Assembly: GCA_000719695.1 (NCBI GenBank)
Contig: JOHN01000052.1
Span: forward strand, 1 to 55,293
DNA length: 55,293 nucleotides
Reading direction: 5' to 3'
DNA from: Streptomyces sp. NRRL F-6131
GTDB taxonomy: Bacteria; Actinomycetota; Actinomycetes; Streptomycetales; Streptomycetaceae
Position numbers and translations under genes: made by a program. This document shows, one piece after another, positions 21,103 to 29,485 of the stretch. The notes under the pieces are model-generated. The model was not told the origin of the DNA, made no database searches, and was given only the letters and a program-made list of their open reading frames with translations. Each line of letters begins with the position of its first letter. Within the stretch, counting starts at the first letter, position 1.

Positions 21103-23015
21103 CCGAGACCCTGCACTCCGAGTTCGTCGCCCAGGCGGTCAAGAATCCCGACGCGATCGCCGTCCACTCCGAGGCCGGCGTCCTGACCTACGGCGAACTG
21201 AACGCGCGTTCCCAGGAGTTGGCCGATCGGCTGGTCGCCGACGGCGCGGGCCCCGGTGTGCCGGTCGGCATCTGCGTCGAACGCACCCCCGATCTGCTGG
21301 TCGCGATCCTGGCGGCCCTGCGCGCCGGCTCCTGCTACCTGCCGCTGGACCCGAACTACCCGGCCGACCGGCTGGCCTTCATGGTCCGCGACAGCGGGAC
21401 CCGTCTGCTGCTCACCACGCCCGCGTCCAGGGCCAGTTGTCCGCCCGGCCCGACCGTGGTCGTGCTCGGGGCGGCCGGGTCGACCGGGCCAGGCGCGACG
21501 GTCCCGGCCGTGACGACCGAGCCCGGCGCGAAGCCCGTGGCCGTGGTGCCCGACGACACCGCGTACCTCATCTACACCTCCGGCTCCACCGGCACGCCCA
21601 AGGGCGTCGCCGTCCGGCACGCCGGCTGCGTGGCGATGCTCGCCGAGATGGACCGCGTCCTGGAGGGCTGCGACCTGAGCGGCATCGCGGCGGCCAGCTC
21701 GGTCTGCTTCGACATGTCCGTGATGGAGATCTTCAACGCGCTCTGCCGCGGCGGCGCCGTCGTCCTCGTCGAGAGCGCCGTGCACCTGACGGAGAGCAGC
21801 CACGCCGACCGGATCACCCATCTGAACGTCGTCCCCTCGGTCATGAACGGCCTGCTCGACGCCGGGGCGGTGCCCCCGAACGTGCGCTCCATCGTGTTCG
21901 GCGGCGAGGCGCTGCGCCGCAAGCTGGTGGACCGGGCCTACCGGGAGACCGGCGCCGTCCGGGTCTTCAACGCCTACGGCCCCACCGAGGGCACCGTGTT
22001 CTGCTCGTTCGGCCCGGTGCCCGAGGAGGGGACGGACGAGCCGACGATCGGCCCGCCGACCGTCACCGACCGGGTCTACGTGCTCGACGCGAACCTGGAG
22101 CGGGTCCCGGCCGGGGAGGCCGGCGAGCTCTACCTCGGCGGCGTCGGTCTCGCGCACGGCTACGTCAACCGGCCGCGCACCACGGCGGAACGCTTCGTGC
22201 CGGACCCGTTCCTGGACGGCGAGCGGATGTACCGCACCGGCGACCTGGTCGCGTTCACCGAGGACGGCGAGCTCCGCTTCCTCGGCCGCACCGACCACCA
22301 GGTCAAGCTGCGCGGCTACCGCATCGAGCTGGAGGAGGTCGAGGCCCGGCTGACCGGCTGCCCCGAGGTCCGGGAGGCCGCCGCCGTCGTCCGGGGCAAC
22401 CGGCTCGTCGGCTACGTCGTGCCCGCGGGTGACGGCGGCGCACCGAAGGACACCGCACCGAAGGGCGCCGCACCCGACGCAACCGTCGCGGACGGGAGCA
22501 CGGCGCCGGACGGCCCCCGGCTGGACGCCGCGCTGCAGAGCGCCGTCACCGCCCGGCTCGCCGTCGAACTGCCCGACTACATGGTGCCCGCGACCCTGGT
22601 GGTGCTGTCCGCCCTGCCGCTGGGACCGGGCGGCAAGCTCGACCGCAACGCGCTGCCCGAGCCGCCGGCCGCCGACACGGGCGCGCCCCGGACCGCCGCG
22701 AGCACCCCGACCGAGATCGCCCTGGCGGAGGTCTGGGGCCAGCTGCTCGACCTCGAACCGTCGGGCATCGACGTGCAGGCCGCCTTCTACGACCTGGGCG
22801 GCGACTCGCTGCTGCTGGTCCGCCTGGCCCGGCTGATGACCCGGCGCTTCGAACGCCGCGTCCGGGTGCCCGACCTGTTCAGCTTCCGCGACATCGCCTC
22901 CCTCGCCCGTTGGCTCGACGACGAGAGCGGCGCCACCCCCGAGGTGGTCCGGTCGGCCCGCGAACGCGCCGACGCCCGCCGCGCCGCGCTGCGCGGCCGC
23001 GGCGCGGGCCGCTGA
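21099..23015 (+). CDS. lctB: NRPS adenylation-PCP didomain (LctB-like)
   Basis: A 638-residue A-PCP protein starting at GTG 21099, overlapping the lctA stop. A-domain cores: 'YLIYTSGSTGTPKG' (A3), 'CFDMSVMEIF' (A4, Asp205), 'NAYGPTEG' (A5), 'YRTGDL' (A7), 'GRTDHQVKLRGYRIE' (A8), 'LPLGPGGKLDRNAL' (A10, Lys513). PCP has 'DLGGDSLLL' (Ser570). By eye the pocket residues are D-M-M-N-V-G-A-V-F-K. The Asp implies an alpha-amino acid, but I cannot match the rest to a known code. Leucine is expected from the lactacystin model. A 30-residue Ala/Pro/Lys insertion (~445-474) interrupts the C-terminal subdomain. The LctA C domain supplies condensation, and MbtH (lctE) likely supports adenylation. No TE or reductase domain follows. 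Confidence 0.87.
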
Positions 23016-23051
23016 GCACCTCCCCACTCGACACGAAGCAGGAGCCTTCCC

Positions 23052-24836
23052 ATGACCGACAGCCCCGAGCAGGAGTACGACCCGGGTGACGTGGCCGTCA
23101 TCGGCATGTCCCTGCGGGCGCCCGGCGCCCGCACCAAGGAACAGTTCTGGGACAACCTGGTGCACGGCCGGGAGTCCATCTCCTTCCTGGCCAAGGACGA
23201 CATCCACGTCGACGAGACCCTGATCCACAGCCCGTCCTACGTGCGGGCCTGCGGCGTGCTCGACACGTACGACAAGTTCGACCCGTCGGTGTTCGGCATC
23301 AGCGACCGGATGGCGGCCGCGATGACCCCGGAGAACCGGCTGTACCTGGAGAGCGCCTGGGAGTCGCTGGAGGACGGCGGCTACGACCCGGACCGGCTGA
23401 CCGCCGAGATCGGCATGTACGGCGCCAACAACCCGCAGACCGCCGCGCTCTACAGCTCCCCGCCGGACCGGGTGTCGGTCGGCCCCGAGGCGATCGAGGC
23501 CAGCCTGGCCTGGTCGCCGGACACCATGACCTCCAACGCGCTGTACTACCTGGGCCTCACCGGCGAGGCCGTCACCGTCGCCGCCGTCTGCGCCGGGTTC
23601 CACTACGCGGTGCACCTGGCCTGCCAGTCGCTGCTGCTCGGGCAGACCGACATGGCGATCGCCGGCGGCTCGATGGTCCGCCTGCCGCACCCGCGCGGTC
23701 ACCTGTGGGAGGAGAACCGCGTCCTGTCGAAGGACGGCCACTGCCGCCCGTTCGACGCCAACGGCACCGGCACCGCGCTGTCCAGCGGGGTCGTCACCGT
23801 GCTGCTGAAGCCGCTGGGCCGGGCCGTCGCCGACCGCGACCACGTCTACGCCGTGGTCCGGGGCTCGGCCGTCAACAACAACGGCGTCAGCGCGATGGCG
23901 TACGGCCTGGCGCAGCCGGAGCGGCTGAGCGCCTGCATCGCCAACGCCATGCAGGTGGGCGGCGTCACCCCGGACACGGTGTCGATGTACGAGGCCAACG
24001 GCCTCGGCATGCCGATGACCGACGAGCTGGAGGTGCACGCGGCGAGCATCGCCTTCGGCAAGCAGACCGCGACCACCTCGATCGGCGGCGTCAAGGGCAA
24101 CGTCGGCCACGGCGGCGTGGTGTCGGGCGGCTTCGGCGCGATCAAGGCCGCCCTGGCGCTGTACCACCGGACGCTGCCGGCCACGATCAACCTGACCGAG
24201 GTCAACCCGGACCTCGACTTCCCCAGCACCCCCTTCGTGCCGCAGCTCGAGACGGCCGCCTGGGAGCCGGAGGCCGGCATCCGCCGCGCGGGCATCACCT
24301 CGCTCGGCGGCGGCGGCTACAACGCCCACCTGCTGCTGGAGGAGGCGCCCGCGGCCGCCGGGCGCGCCCCCGAGAACGCGGGCCGGCCGCGGCTGGCCAC
24401 CCTGTCCGCCCTCGACGACGAGGCGCTGGCGCAGCAGCGCGCCCGGCTCAGGGAGCGGCTGGAGGCCGACCCCGGCCTCCGGCTGGACGACATCTGCTTC
24501 AGCCTCAACCTGGGCCGCAAGGTGATGGCCCGCCGCTGGGCGGCCGTGGTGCACAGCCGCGAGGAGCTGCTCGCGGCGCTGGCCGGCGACGCCACCGGCG
24601 GTCCGGTCACCTCGACCGCCGCCGCACCGCGGGCGGACGCCGACTCCTTCGCCCGCACCGACCGCGGGATCGTGCCGGCCGGGACGGACGCGGGGGCGCT
24701 GGCCGAGCTGGCGGCCGCCTGGGTGACCGGGCGGCAGGTGGACTTCGAGGCCCTGCACCGCGGCGAGTCCAGCCACCGGGTGCCGCTGCCCACCTACCCG
24801 TTCCGGCCGCGCCGGTTCTGGCGGACGGACTGGTGA
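23052..24836 (+). CDS. lctC: Discrete ketosynthase-like cyclase (LctC/SalC-like)
   Basis: A 594-residue stand-alone KS behind CAGGAG. The active Cys is Cys180 in 'VAAVCAGF', but the usual first His (EAHGTGT) is Asn316 in 'EANGLGMPMTDE'. The second His is kept, His353 in 'KGNVGHGG'. A Cys-Asn-His site should not favour malonyl decarboxylation. After the KS, residues ~440-510 form a KS-AT linker and the C-terminus 'VPLPTYPFRPRRFWRTDW' is a post-AT linker, yet no AT lies between, so an ancestral AT appears deleted. By analogy with SalC and the reported LctC, it would take the PCP-bound amide, carry out an intramolecular aldol to the gamma-lactam, then close the beta-lactone, releasing product without a TE. 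Confidence 0.87.
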   Translation: MTDSPEQEYDPGDVAVIGMSLRAPGARTKEQFWDNLVHGRESISFLAKDDIHVDETLIHSPSYVRACGVLDTYDKFDPSVFGISDRMAAAMTPENRLYLESAWESLEDGGYDPDRLTAEIGMYGANNPQTAALYSSPPDRVSVGPEAIEASLAWSPDTMTSNALYYLGLTGEAVTVAAVCAGFHYAVHLACQSLLLGQTDMAIAGGSMVRLPHPRGHLWEENRVLSKDGHCRPFDANGTGTALSSGVVTVLLKPLGRAVADRDHVYAVVRGSAVNNNGVSAMAYGLAQPERLSACIANAMQVGGVTPDTVSMYEANGLGMPMTDELEVHAASIAFGKQTATTSIGGVKGNVGHGGVVSGGFGAIKAALALYHRTLPATINLTEVNPDLDFPSTPFVPQLETAAWEPEAGIRRAGITSLGGGGYNAHLLLEEAPAAAGRAPENAGRPRLATLSALDDEALAQQRARLRERLEADPGLRLDDICFSLNLGRKVMARRWAAVVHSREELLAALAGDATGGPVTSTAAAPRADADSFARTDRGIVPAGTDAGALAELAAAWVTGRQVDFEALHRGESSHRVPLPTYPFRPRRFWRTDW

Positions 24837-26092
24837 CCGTGAGCACGCCCGCGCCGGACACCCCGGACGCGCTGGACGCCCTGGACCTCGGCGACCCGGC
24901 CACCTTCGCCGACCACGACCTCGACGGCCACTGGCGCGCCCTGCGGGACCGCGCCCCGCTGCACTGGAACCCGCCGACGGACGGCCGCCGGGGGTTCTGG
25001 GTGCTCACCCGTCACGAGGACATCCTCACCACCTACCGGGACAACGTGAACTTCACGTCCGAGCGCGGCAACGTGCTCGTGACGCTGCTGGAGGGCGGCG
25101 ACGCGGCGGCCGGCCGGATGCTGGCCGTCACCGACGGGCACCGGCACCACGAGCTGCGCAAGATCCTCCAGCGGGTGCTGTCGCCGCGGGTGCTCGACGA
25201 GGTCGCCCGGACGGTCCGGGCCAACACCCGGCAGTGGATCCGCGAGGCGGTCGAGGCCGGCAGCTGCGAGTTCGCCGAGGAGATCGCGAGCCGGATCCCG
25301 ATGACCACCATCTCGAAGCTGCTCGGGGTGCCCGAGGAGGACCGGGAGTACCTGCTCGGGCTGACCAAGGCGGCGCTCTCGGCGGACGACGAGGGCGTCG
25401 ACGAGGTCGACTCCGAGATGGCCCGCAACGAGATCCTGATGTATTTCATGGACGTCGTCGAGGAGCGGCGCGAGGCACCGGGCGACGACGTGATCAGCAT
25501 GCTGATCGCCAGTTCGATCGACGGCGTGCCGCTCACCGACGAGGACGTCGTGCTCAACTGCTACAGCCTGATCATCGGGGGCGACGAGACCAGCCGGCTG
25601 ACGATGATCGACTGCGTCCACACCCTCGCGGCCCGGCCCGAGGAGTGGCGGCGGCTCAAACGCGGCGAGGTCGCCGTCGAGACCGCGGTGGACGAGGTGC
25701 TGCGCTGGGCGTCGCCCACCATGCACTTCGGCCGCAGCGTCGCCCGGGAGACCGAACTGCACGGCACCCGGCTGCGGCCGGGCGAGATCGTCACCCTCTG
25801 GCACGCCTCCGGCAACCGGGACGAGCGGGTCTTCGACCGGCCCGGGGCGTTCGACCTCGGCCGCACCCCCAACAAGCACATGGCCTTCGGCTACGGCCCG
25901 CACTTCTGCGTCGGCTCGTACCTGGCCAAGGTGGAGATCGCCGAACTGCTCACGGCCCTGCGGGACTTCACCACCGGCTTCGAGCGGACCGGGGAGGCCC
26001 GGCGGATCCGCTCCAACTTCCTGACCGGCTTCGCGACGATGCCGGTGCGCTTCCACCCCGACCACTCCGGACTGAAAGAGGTCGACCGATGA
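24833..26092 (+). CDS. lctD: Cytochrome P450 (LctD-like)
   Basis: A 419-residue soluble bacterial P450. GTG 24833 overlaps the lctC stop; GTG 24839 is an alternative. Key motifs: I-helix 'SLIIGGDETSR', with Glu-Thr where many have Asp-Thr; ExxR in 'TAVDEVLRW'; and heme loop 'MAFGYGPHFCVGSYLAK' with the Cys ligand. It depends on ferredoxin partners encoded elsewhere, as none is nearby. In the lactacystin scaffold the side chain of leucine carries a beta-hydroxyl, so the likely reaction is beta-hydroxylation of the leucyl part, perhaps on the PCP. SalD has the matching place in the salinosporamide pathway. Confidence 0.88.
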   Translation: MTVSTPAPDTPDALDALDLGDPATFADHDLDGHWRALRDRAPLHWNPPTDGRRGFWVLTRHEDILTTYRDNVNFTSERGNVLVTLLEGGDAAAGRMLAVTDGHRHHELRKILQRVLSPRVLDEVARTVRANTRQWIREAVEAGSCEFAEEIASRIPMTTISKLLGVPEEDREYLLGLTKAALSADDEGVDEVDSEMARNEILMYFMDVVEERREAPGDDVISMLIASSIDGVPLTDEDVVLNCYSLIIGGDETSRLTMIDCVHTLAARPEEWRRLKRGEVAVETAVDEVLRWASPTMHFGRSVARETELHGTRLRPGEIVTLWHASGNRDERVFDRPGAFDLGRTPNKHMAFGYGPHFCVGSYLAKVEIAELLTALRDFTTGFERTGEARRIRSNFLTGFATMPVRFHPDHSGLKEVDR

Positions 26093-26304
26093 GCGGCAAC
26101 CCCTTCGACGACGACGGCGGGGACGGGAGCCGCGAGGGCGGCTGGCTGGTCGTGGTGAACGCCGCCGGACAGTACGCGCTGTGGCGGCCCCACCTCGGCC
26201 TGCCGGCCGGCTGGCGGACCGTCCACTCCTGCCCGGACCGCGACGGCGCCCTCGACCACGTCGAGCACCTCGTCACCGCGGCGGTGGGCACACCGGCGGC
26301 CTGA
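26089..26304 (+). CDS. lctE: MbtH-like protein (LctE-like)
   Basis: A 71-residue MbtH-family protein. ATG 26089 overlaps the P450 stop as ATGA. It keeps the N-terminal 'NPFDDD', then 'GGWLVVVNAAGQYALWRPHL', 'LPAGWRTVHSCPDRDGALDH'. The central Asn-x-x-Gly-Gln-Tyr and the conserved Trp residues are present, although 'SLWP' is 'ALWR' here. These proteins bind adenylation domains and raise their solubility and activity, and LctB is the only A domain in the window. Confidence 0.92.
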   Translation: MSGNPFDDDGGDGSREGGWLVVVNAAGQYALWRPHLGLPAGWRTVHSCPDRDGALDHVEHLVTAAVGTPAA

Positions 26305-26345
26305 CGCCGACCAACACCCGATCAGCGAGCGCAGCAGGAGTGCGG

Positions 26346-27047
26346 ATGAACATCTACATGTCAGGACAGGGGGCGTTCGCGGTCCAGGTCGCGGAGGCCC
26401 TGCTGGACGAGGGGCACAAGGTCGTCGGCGCGGCGGCCCCGCGGCTCCGCAAGGGGAAGTCCGACGAGGGCGACGCGATGTGCTGGGACCGGCTGCGCTC
26501 CTGGGCGTACCACCGGGACGTCCCGTGGACGGACTCGGCCGAACTCCGGGCGATGCACGTCCCGGACGGCGTGGACATCATCCTCGCCGCGCACTCGCAC
26601 GCCTTCCTCGGCCGCCGGACCCGGGCCAGGGCCGCCGTCGCCACCATCGGCTACCACCCCAGTCTGCTGCCGCTGCACCGCGGCCGGGACGCCATCCGGT
26701 GGACGATCCGCGACGGCGACCGGGTGACCGGCGGGAGCGTCTACCACCTCACCGAACGCACCGACGGCGGCCCGCTCGCCGCCCAGGAGCACCTCCTGGT
26801 GCCCCCGGGCTCGACCGCGCAGACCCTCTGGCGCGACCACCTGGCACCGCTCGGCGTCCGCCTGCTCCTGAAGGTGGTCGCCGACCTCGCCGCGAACCGG
26901 CGGATCGAGGTCCCGCAGGACGAGAAGCTGGCGACCTGGGAACCCGCGATGGACGCCCCGCCGCTGTTCAAGCCCGAACTCATCGCCCTGCCGGGCACCG
27001 ACACCGTCCGGGTCGACAGCAGCCGCTGGGCCCTCCACGACGGCTGA
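26346..27047 (+). CDS. lctF: Formyltransferase, proposed formyl-CoA synthase (LctF-like)
   Basis: A 233-residue protein of the formyl-THF-dependent formyltransferase fold, starting 41 bases after lctE behind AGGAG. 'NIYMSGQGAFAVQVAEALL' begins the nucleotide-binding-like core. 'ATIGYHPSLLPLHRGRDAIR' is the SLLP motif with catalytic His104, and 'LTERTDGGPLAAQE' contains Asp140. The Asn of the usual Asn-His-Asp triad is Gly102. It lacks the C-terminal tRNA-binding domain of Fmt. I recall that LctF of the lactacystin cluster passes the formyl group of 10-formyl-THF to CoA, giving formyl-CoA for the PKS starter, and the position as the last gene of the operon fits. Formylation of an amine instead would be the default family guess. 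Confidence 0.83.
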   Translation: MNIYMSGQGAFAVQVAEALLDEGHKVVGAAAPRLRKGKSDEGDAMCWDRLRSWAYHRDVPWTDSAELRAMHVPDGVDIILAAHSHAFLGRRTRARAAVATIGYHPSLLPLHRGRDAIRWTIRDGDRVTGGSVYHLTERTDGGPLAAQEHLLVPPGSTAQTLWRDHLAPLGVRLLLKVVADLAANRRIEVPQDEKLATWEPAMDAPPLFKPELIALPGTDTVRVDSSRWALHDG

Positions 27048-27061
27048 CCCGAACCCTCGAC

Positions 27062-27090
27062 GGCCCCGCGCACGGTGCGTGCGCGGGGCC
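27062..27090 (+). terminator. Strong hairpin closing the lct operon
   Basis: GGCCCCGCGCAC-GGTGC-GTGCGCGGGGCC has a perfect 12-bp stem and lies 14 bases after the lctF stop. It marks the right edge of the cluster. Confidence 0.85.
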
Positions 27091-27156
27091 GTCGTGCTCC
27101 GGCGCCCGTCGCGGGGGCCGGAGCACGCCGGGTAGGGGGCCCTCCGGGGCCTTCAC

Positions 27157-27191
27157 CGTTACAGCTTGACGGCAAGTGTCACAATGTAACG
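27157..27191. promoter_or_regulatory. Inverted repeat and -35-like box upstream of the GDPD gene
   Basis: CGTTACA (27157-27163) and TGTAACG (27185-27191) are perfect 7-bp arms. Between them lie TTGACG (27166-27171), a good -35, and CTTG-ACGG-CAAG. The left part, CTTCACC, resembles one PHO-box unit but no second good unit follows. This is probably the promoter-operator of the GDPD/MFS pair. Confidence 0.45.
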
Positions 27192-27244
27192 CGCGCGGGC
27201 CAGTGGGCCCGGCGATGGCCGATTCCAGCAGCTCGGAGCACGTC

Positions 27245-28051
27245 ATGCACCCCTTCCTCGACCATCCGGGGCCGCTCGCCTTCGCACACCGGGGCGGTGA
27301 CCTCGGTCGGCCGGAGAACTCCCTGGCCGCGTTCGAGGCCGCCGTCGCGCTCGGGTACCGGTACCTGGAGACGGATGTGCACGCCACCTCGGACGGGGTG
27401 CTGGTCGCGTTCCACGACAGCCGGCTCGACCGGGTCACCGACCGGCGCGGGGCGGTGGCCGAGCTGCCGTGGCGCAGCGTGCGGGAGGCCCGGATCGGCG
27501 GGACCGAGCCCGTTCCGCTGATGGAGGACCTGCTCGGCGCGTTCCCCGAGGCCCGCTTCAACATCGACGTCAAGGCGGCCCCCGCCGTCGGACCGCTGGT
27601 CGAGGCGGTCCGCCGGACCGGGGCCTGGGACCGGGTCTGCGTCGGCGGCTTCTCCGACTCCCGGCTCGCCGCCGTGCGCGCCGCCGCCGGGCCCCGGCTG
27701 GCCACCTCGCTCGGGCCGCGGGAGGTGGCGCGGCTGCGACTGCGGTCGCTGGCCGGGCCGTTCGGGCGCGGCGGCGGGGCGCCGTGGACCGGGGCGTGCG
27801 CCCAGGTGCCCGAGCGGCACAAGGGGGTGCGGGTGGTCGACCGGGCCTTCGTGCGCGCCGCGCACCGCCTGGGCCTGCAGGTTCACGTCTGGACTGTGGA
27901 CGACGCCACACGGATCCGGGCTCTCCTGGACCTCGGGGTGGATGGCATCATGGCCGATCGCATCGACGTCCTGCGCGATGTCCTCCGCGAGCGCGGCTGC
28001 TGGCCCCACGGCGGCAACGGCTCCAGCCCGGTGATAGGAACCGCCCCATGA
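27245..28051 (+). CDS. Glycerophosphodiester phosphodiesterase
   Basis: A 268-residue single-domain GDPD. ATG 27245 is chosen because CGGAG sits six bases upstream; ATG 27215 and GTG 27176 are longer options. Catalytic features: 'FAHRGGDLGRPENSLAAFE' (His-Arg and Glu-Asn), 'YRYLETDVHATSDGVLVAFHD' (metal-binding Glu/Asp and catalytic His), 'ARFNIDVKA' and 'LQVHVWTVDD' near the end. It would split glycerophosphodiesters into glycerol-3-phosphate and an alcohol. No signal peptide is seen, so it is cytoplasmic. The stop overlaps the MFS start as ATGA. Confidence 0.92.
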   Translation: MHPFLDHPGPLAFAHRGGDLGRPENSLAAFEAAVALGYRYLETDVHATSDGVLVAFHDSRLDRVTDRRGAVAELPWRSVREARIGGTEPVPLMEDLLGAFPEARFNIDVKAAPAVGPLVEAVRRTGAWDRVCVGGFSDSRLAAVRAAAGPRLATSLGPREVARLRLRSLAGPFGRGGGAPWTGACAQVPERHKGVRVVDRAFVRAAHRLGLQVHVWTVDDATRIRALLDLGVDGIMADRIDVLRDVLRERGCWPHGGNGSSPVIGTAP

Positions 28052-29481
28052 CCACCGCGACCGACCTGCCGGAGCATCCGGCGACCGCCACCGACGACGG
28101 CCGCGCGCTGCGCCGCATGCAGTTCGGCTGGTACGTCAACGACTGGGCCAACGCGGCCTTCTCGGCCACCGTCCTGACGGTGTTCCTCGGGCCGTACCTG
28201 ACCTCGATCGCCAAGGAGGCGGCCGACGCCCAGGGCGATGTGCACCCGCTCGGCCTGTCGATCCGGGCGGGCTCGTTCTTCCCGTACACGGTGTCGTTCT
28301 CGGTGCTGCTGTCGGTCGGCGCGATGCTGCTGATGGGGACGGTCGCGGACCGCACCGGGCGGCACAAGGAGCTGATGTGCGGGGCGGCGTACGTCGGCGC
28401 GGCCGCCACGATGGGGATGTTCTTCCTCGGCGGTGACCGCTACCTGCTCGGCGGCGGCCTGCTGGTGGTCGCGAACATCGCCTACGCGGTGTCGGTGGCG
28501 CTCTCCTACGCCTACCTGCCCGGTCTGGCCTCGCCCGACGAGCGGGACGCGGTCTCGTCCAAGGGCTGGGCGTACGGGTACGCGGGCGGCGGGCTGCTGC
28601 TGATCGCCAACCTGGCGCTGTTCCAGGGCCACGACGCCTTCGGGCTCTCCTCGGGCACCGCCGTGCGGATCTGCCTGGCCTCGGCGGGGCTGTGGTGGGC
28701 GATCTTCACCGTGGTGCCGCTGCTGCGGCTGCCCTCGCGGGCGGGCGTGCTCCCGACCGGGCCCGCCACGGCCGCCGCGGCCGCCAGGAGCAGCGCGACC
28801 GGCGAGACCGATGCGGCCGCCAGGACCGACGAGCCGGCCGCCGGGAGCCTGCGCGAACTCGGCCGCACCCTGCGCGGCATGCGCCGCTACCCGCTGACGC
28901 TGCTCTACCTGGGCGCCTTCCTCTGCTACAACGACGGCATCCAGACCGTCGTCTCGCAGGCCTCGCTCTACGGCAGCGAGGAGCTGGGCATGGACCAGAC
29001 CTCGCTGGTCGTCGCCGTGCTGCTGGTGCAGATCGTGGCGATCGGCGGCGCACTGCTGCTCGGCCGGATCGCGCACCGCTTCGGCGCCAAGAGCACCATC
29101 CTGGGCTCGCTGGTCGGCTGGGTGGTCACCCTCGCGCTCGGCTACTTCATGCCGGCCCACCAGCCCGTCTGGTTCTACGCCCTCGCCTGCATGATCGGCC
29201 TGGTGCTCGGCGGCAGCCAGGCGCTGTCCCGCTCGCTGTTCTCGCACCTGATCCCGGCGGGCCGGGAGGCCGAGTACTTCAGCGTGTACAAGGTCAGCGA
29301 CCGCGGCACGAGCTGGATGGGCCCGCTGGTGTTCGGCCTGGCCTACCAGATCACCGGCAGCTACCGCTCGGCGATCATCTCGCTGCTGGTGTTCTTCGTG
29401 ATCGGCTTCGCCGTGCTGCTGAAGGTCCCCGTCCGGCGGGCGATCGAGGCGGTCGGCAACCCGGTGCCCGAGCGGCTCTGA
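28048..29481 (+). CDS. MFS transporter, UMF1/Atg22-like
   Basis: A 477-residue transporter translationally coupled to the GDPD gene. It has the UMF1/Atg22-like start 'FGWYVNDWANAAFSATVLTV', followed by 'GMLLMGTVADRTGRHKELM'-type MFS loop and 'VSSKGWAYGYAGGGLLLI'. The second half includes 'LGAFLCYNDGIQTVVSQASLY' and 'GSQALSRSLFSHLIPAGREA', both family hallmarks. About 12 helices with an Ala/Arg/Thr-rich central loop. Actinobacterial members pair regularly with GDPD genes, so uptake or export of a glycerophosphodiester-linked compound is likely. Only four bases separate its stop from that of the convergent LLM gene. Confidence 0.88.
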   Translation: MTTATDLPEHPATATDDGRALRRMQFGWYVNDWANAAFSATVLTVFLGPYLTSIAKEAADAQGDVHPLGLSIRAGSFFPYTVSFSVLLSVGAMLLMGTVADRTGRHKELMCGAAYVGAAATMGMFFLGGDRYLLGGGLLVVANIAYAVSVALSYAYLPGLASPDERDAVSSKGWAYGYAGGGLLLIANLALFQGHDAFGLSSGTAVRICLASAGLWWAIFTVVPLLRLPSRAGVLPTGPATAAAAARSSATGETDAAARTDEPAAGSLRELGRTLRGMRRYPLTLLYLGAFLCYNDGIQTVVSQASLYGSEELGMDQTSLVVAVLLVQIVAIGGALLLGRIAHRFGAKSTILGSLVGWVVTLALGYFMPAHQPVWFYALACMIGLVLGGSQALSRSLFSHLIPAGREAEYFSVYKVSDRGTSWMGPLVFGLAYQITGSYRSAIISLLVFFVIGFAVLLKVPVRRAIEAVGNPVPERL

Positions 29482-29485
29482 CCGC

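Noticed and set aside
27145..27180. PHO box upstream of the GDPD gene
   Set aside because: Only one unit (CTTCACC) fits; the second 11-base repeat is not recognisable.
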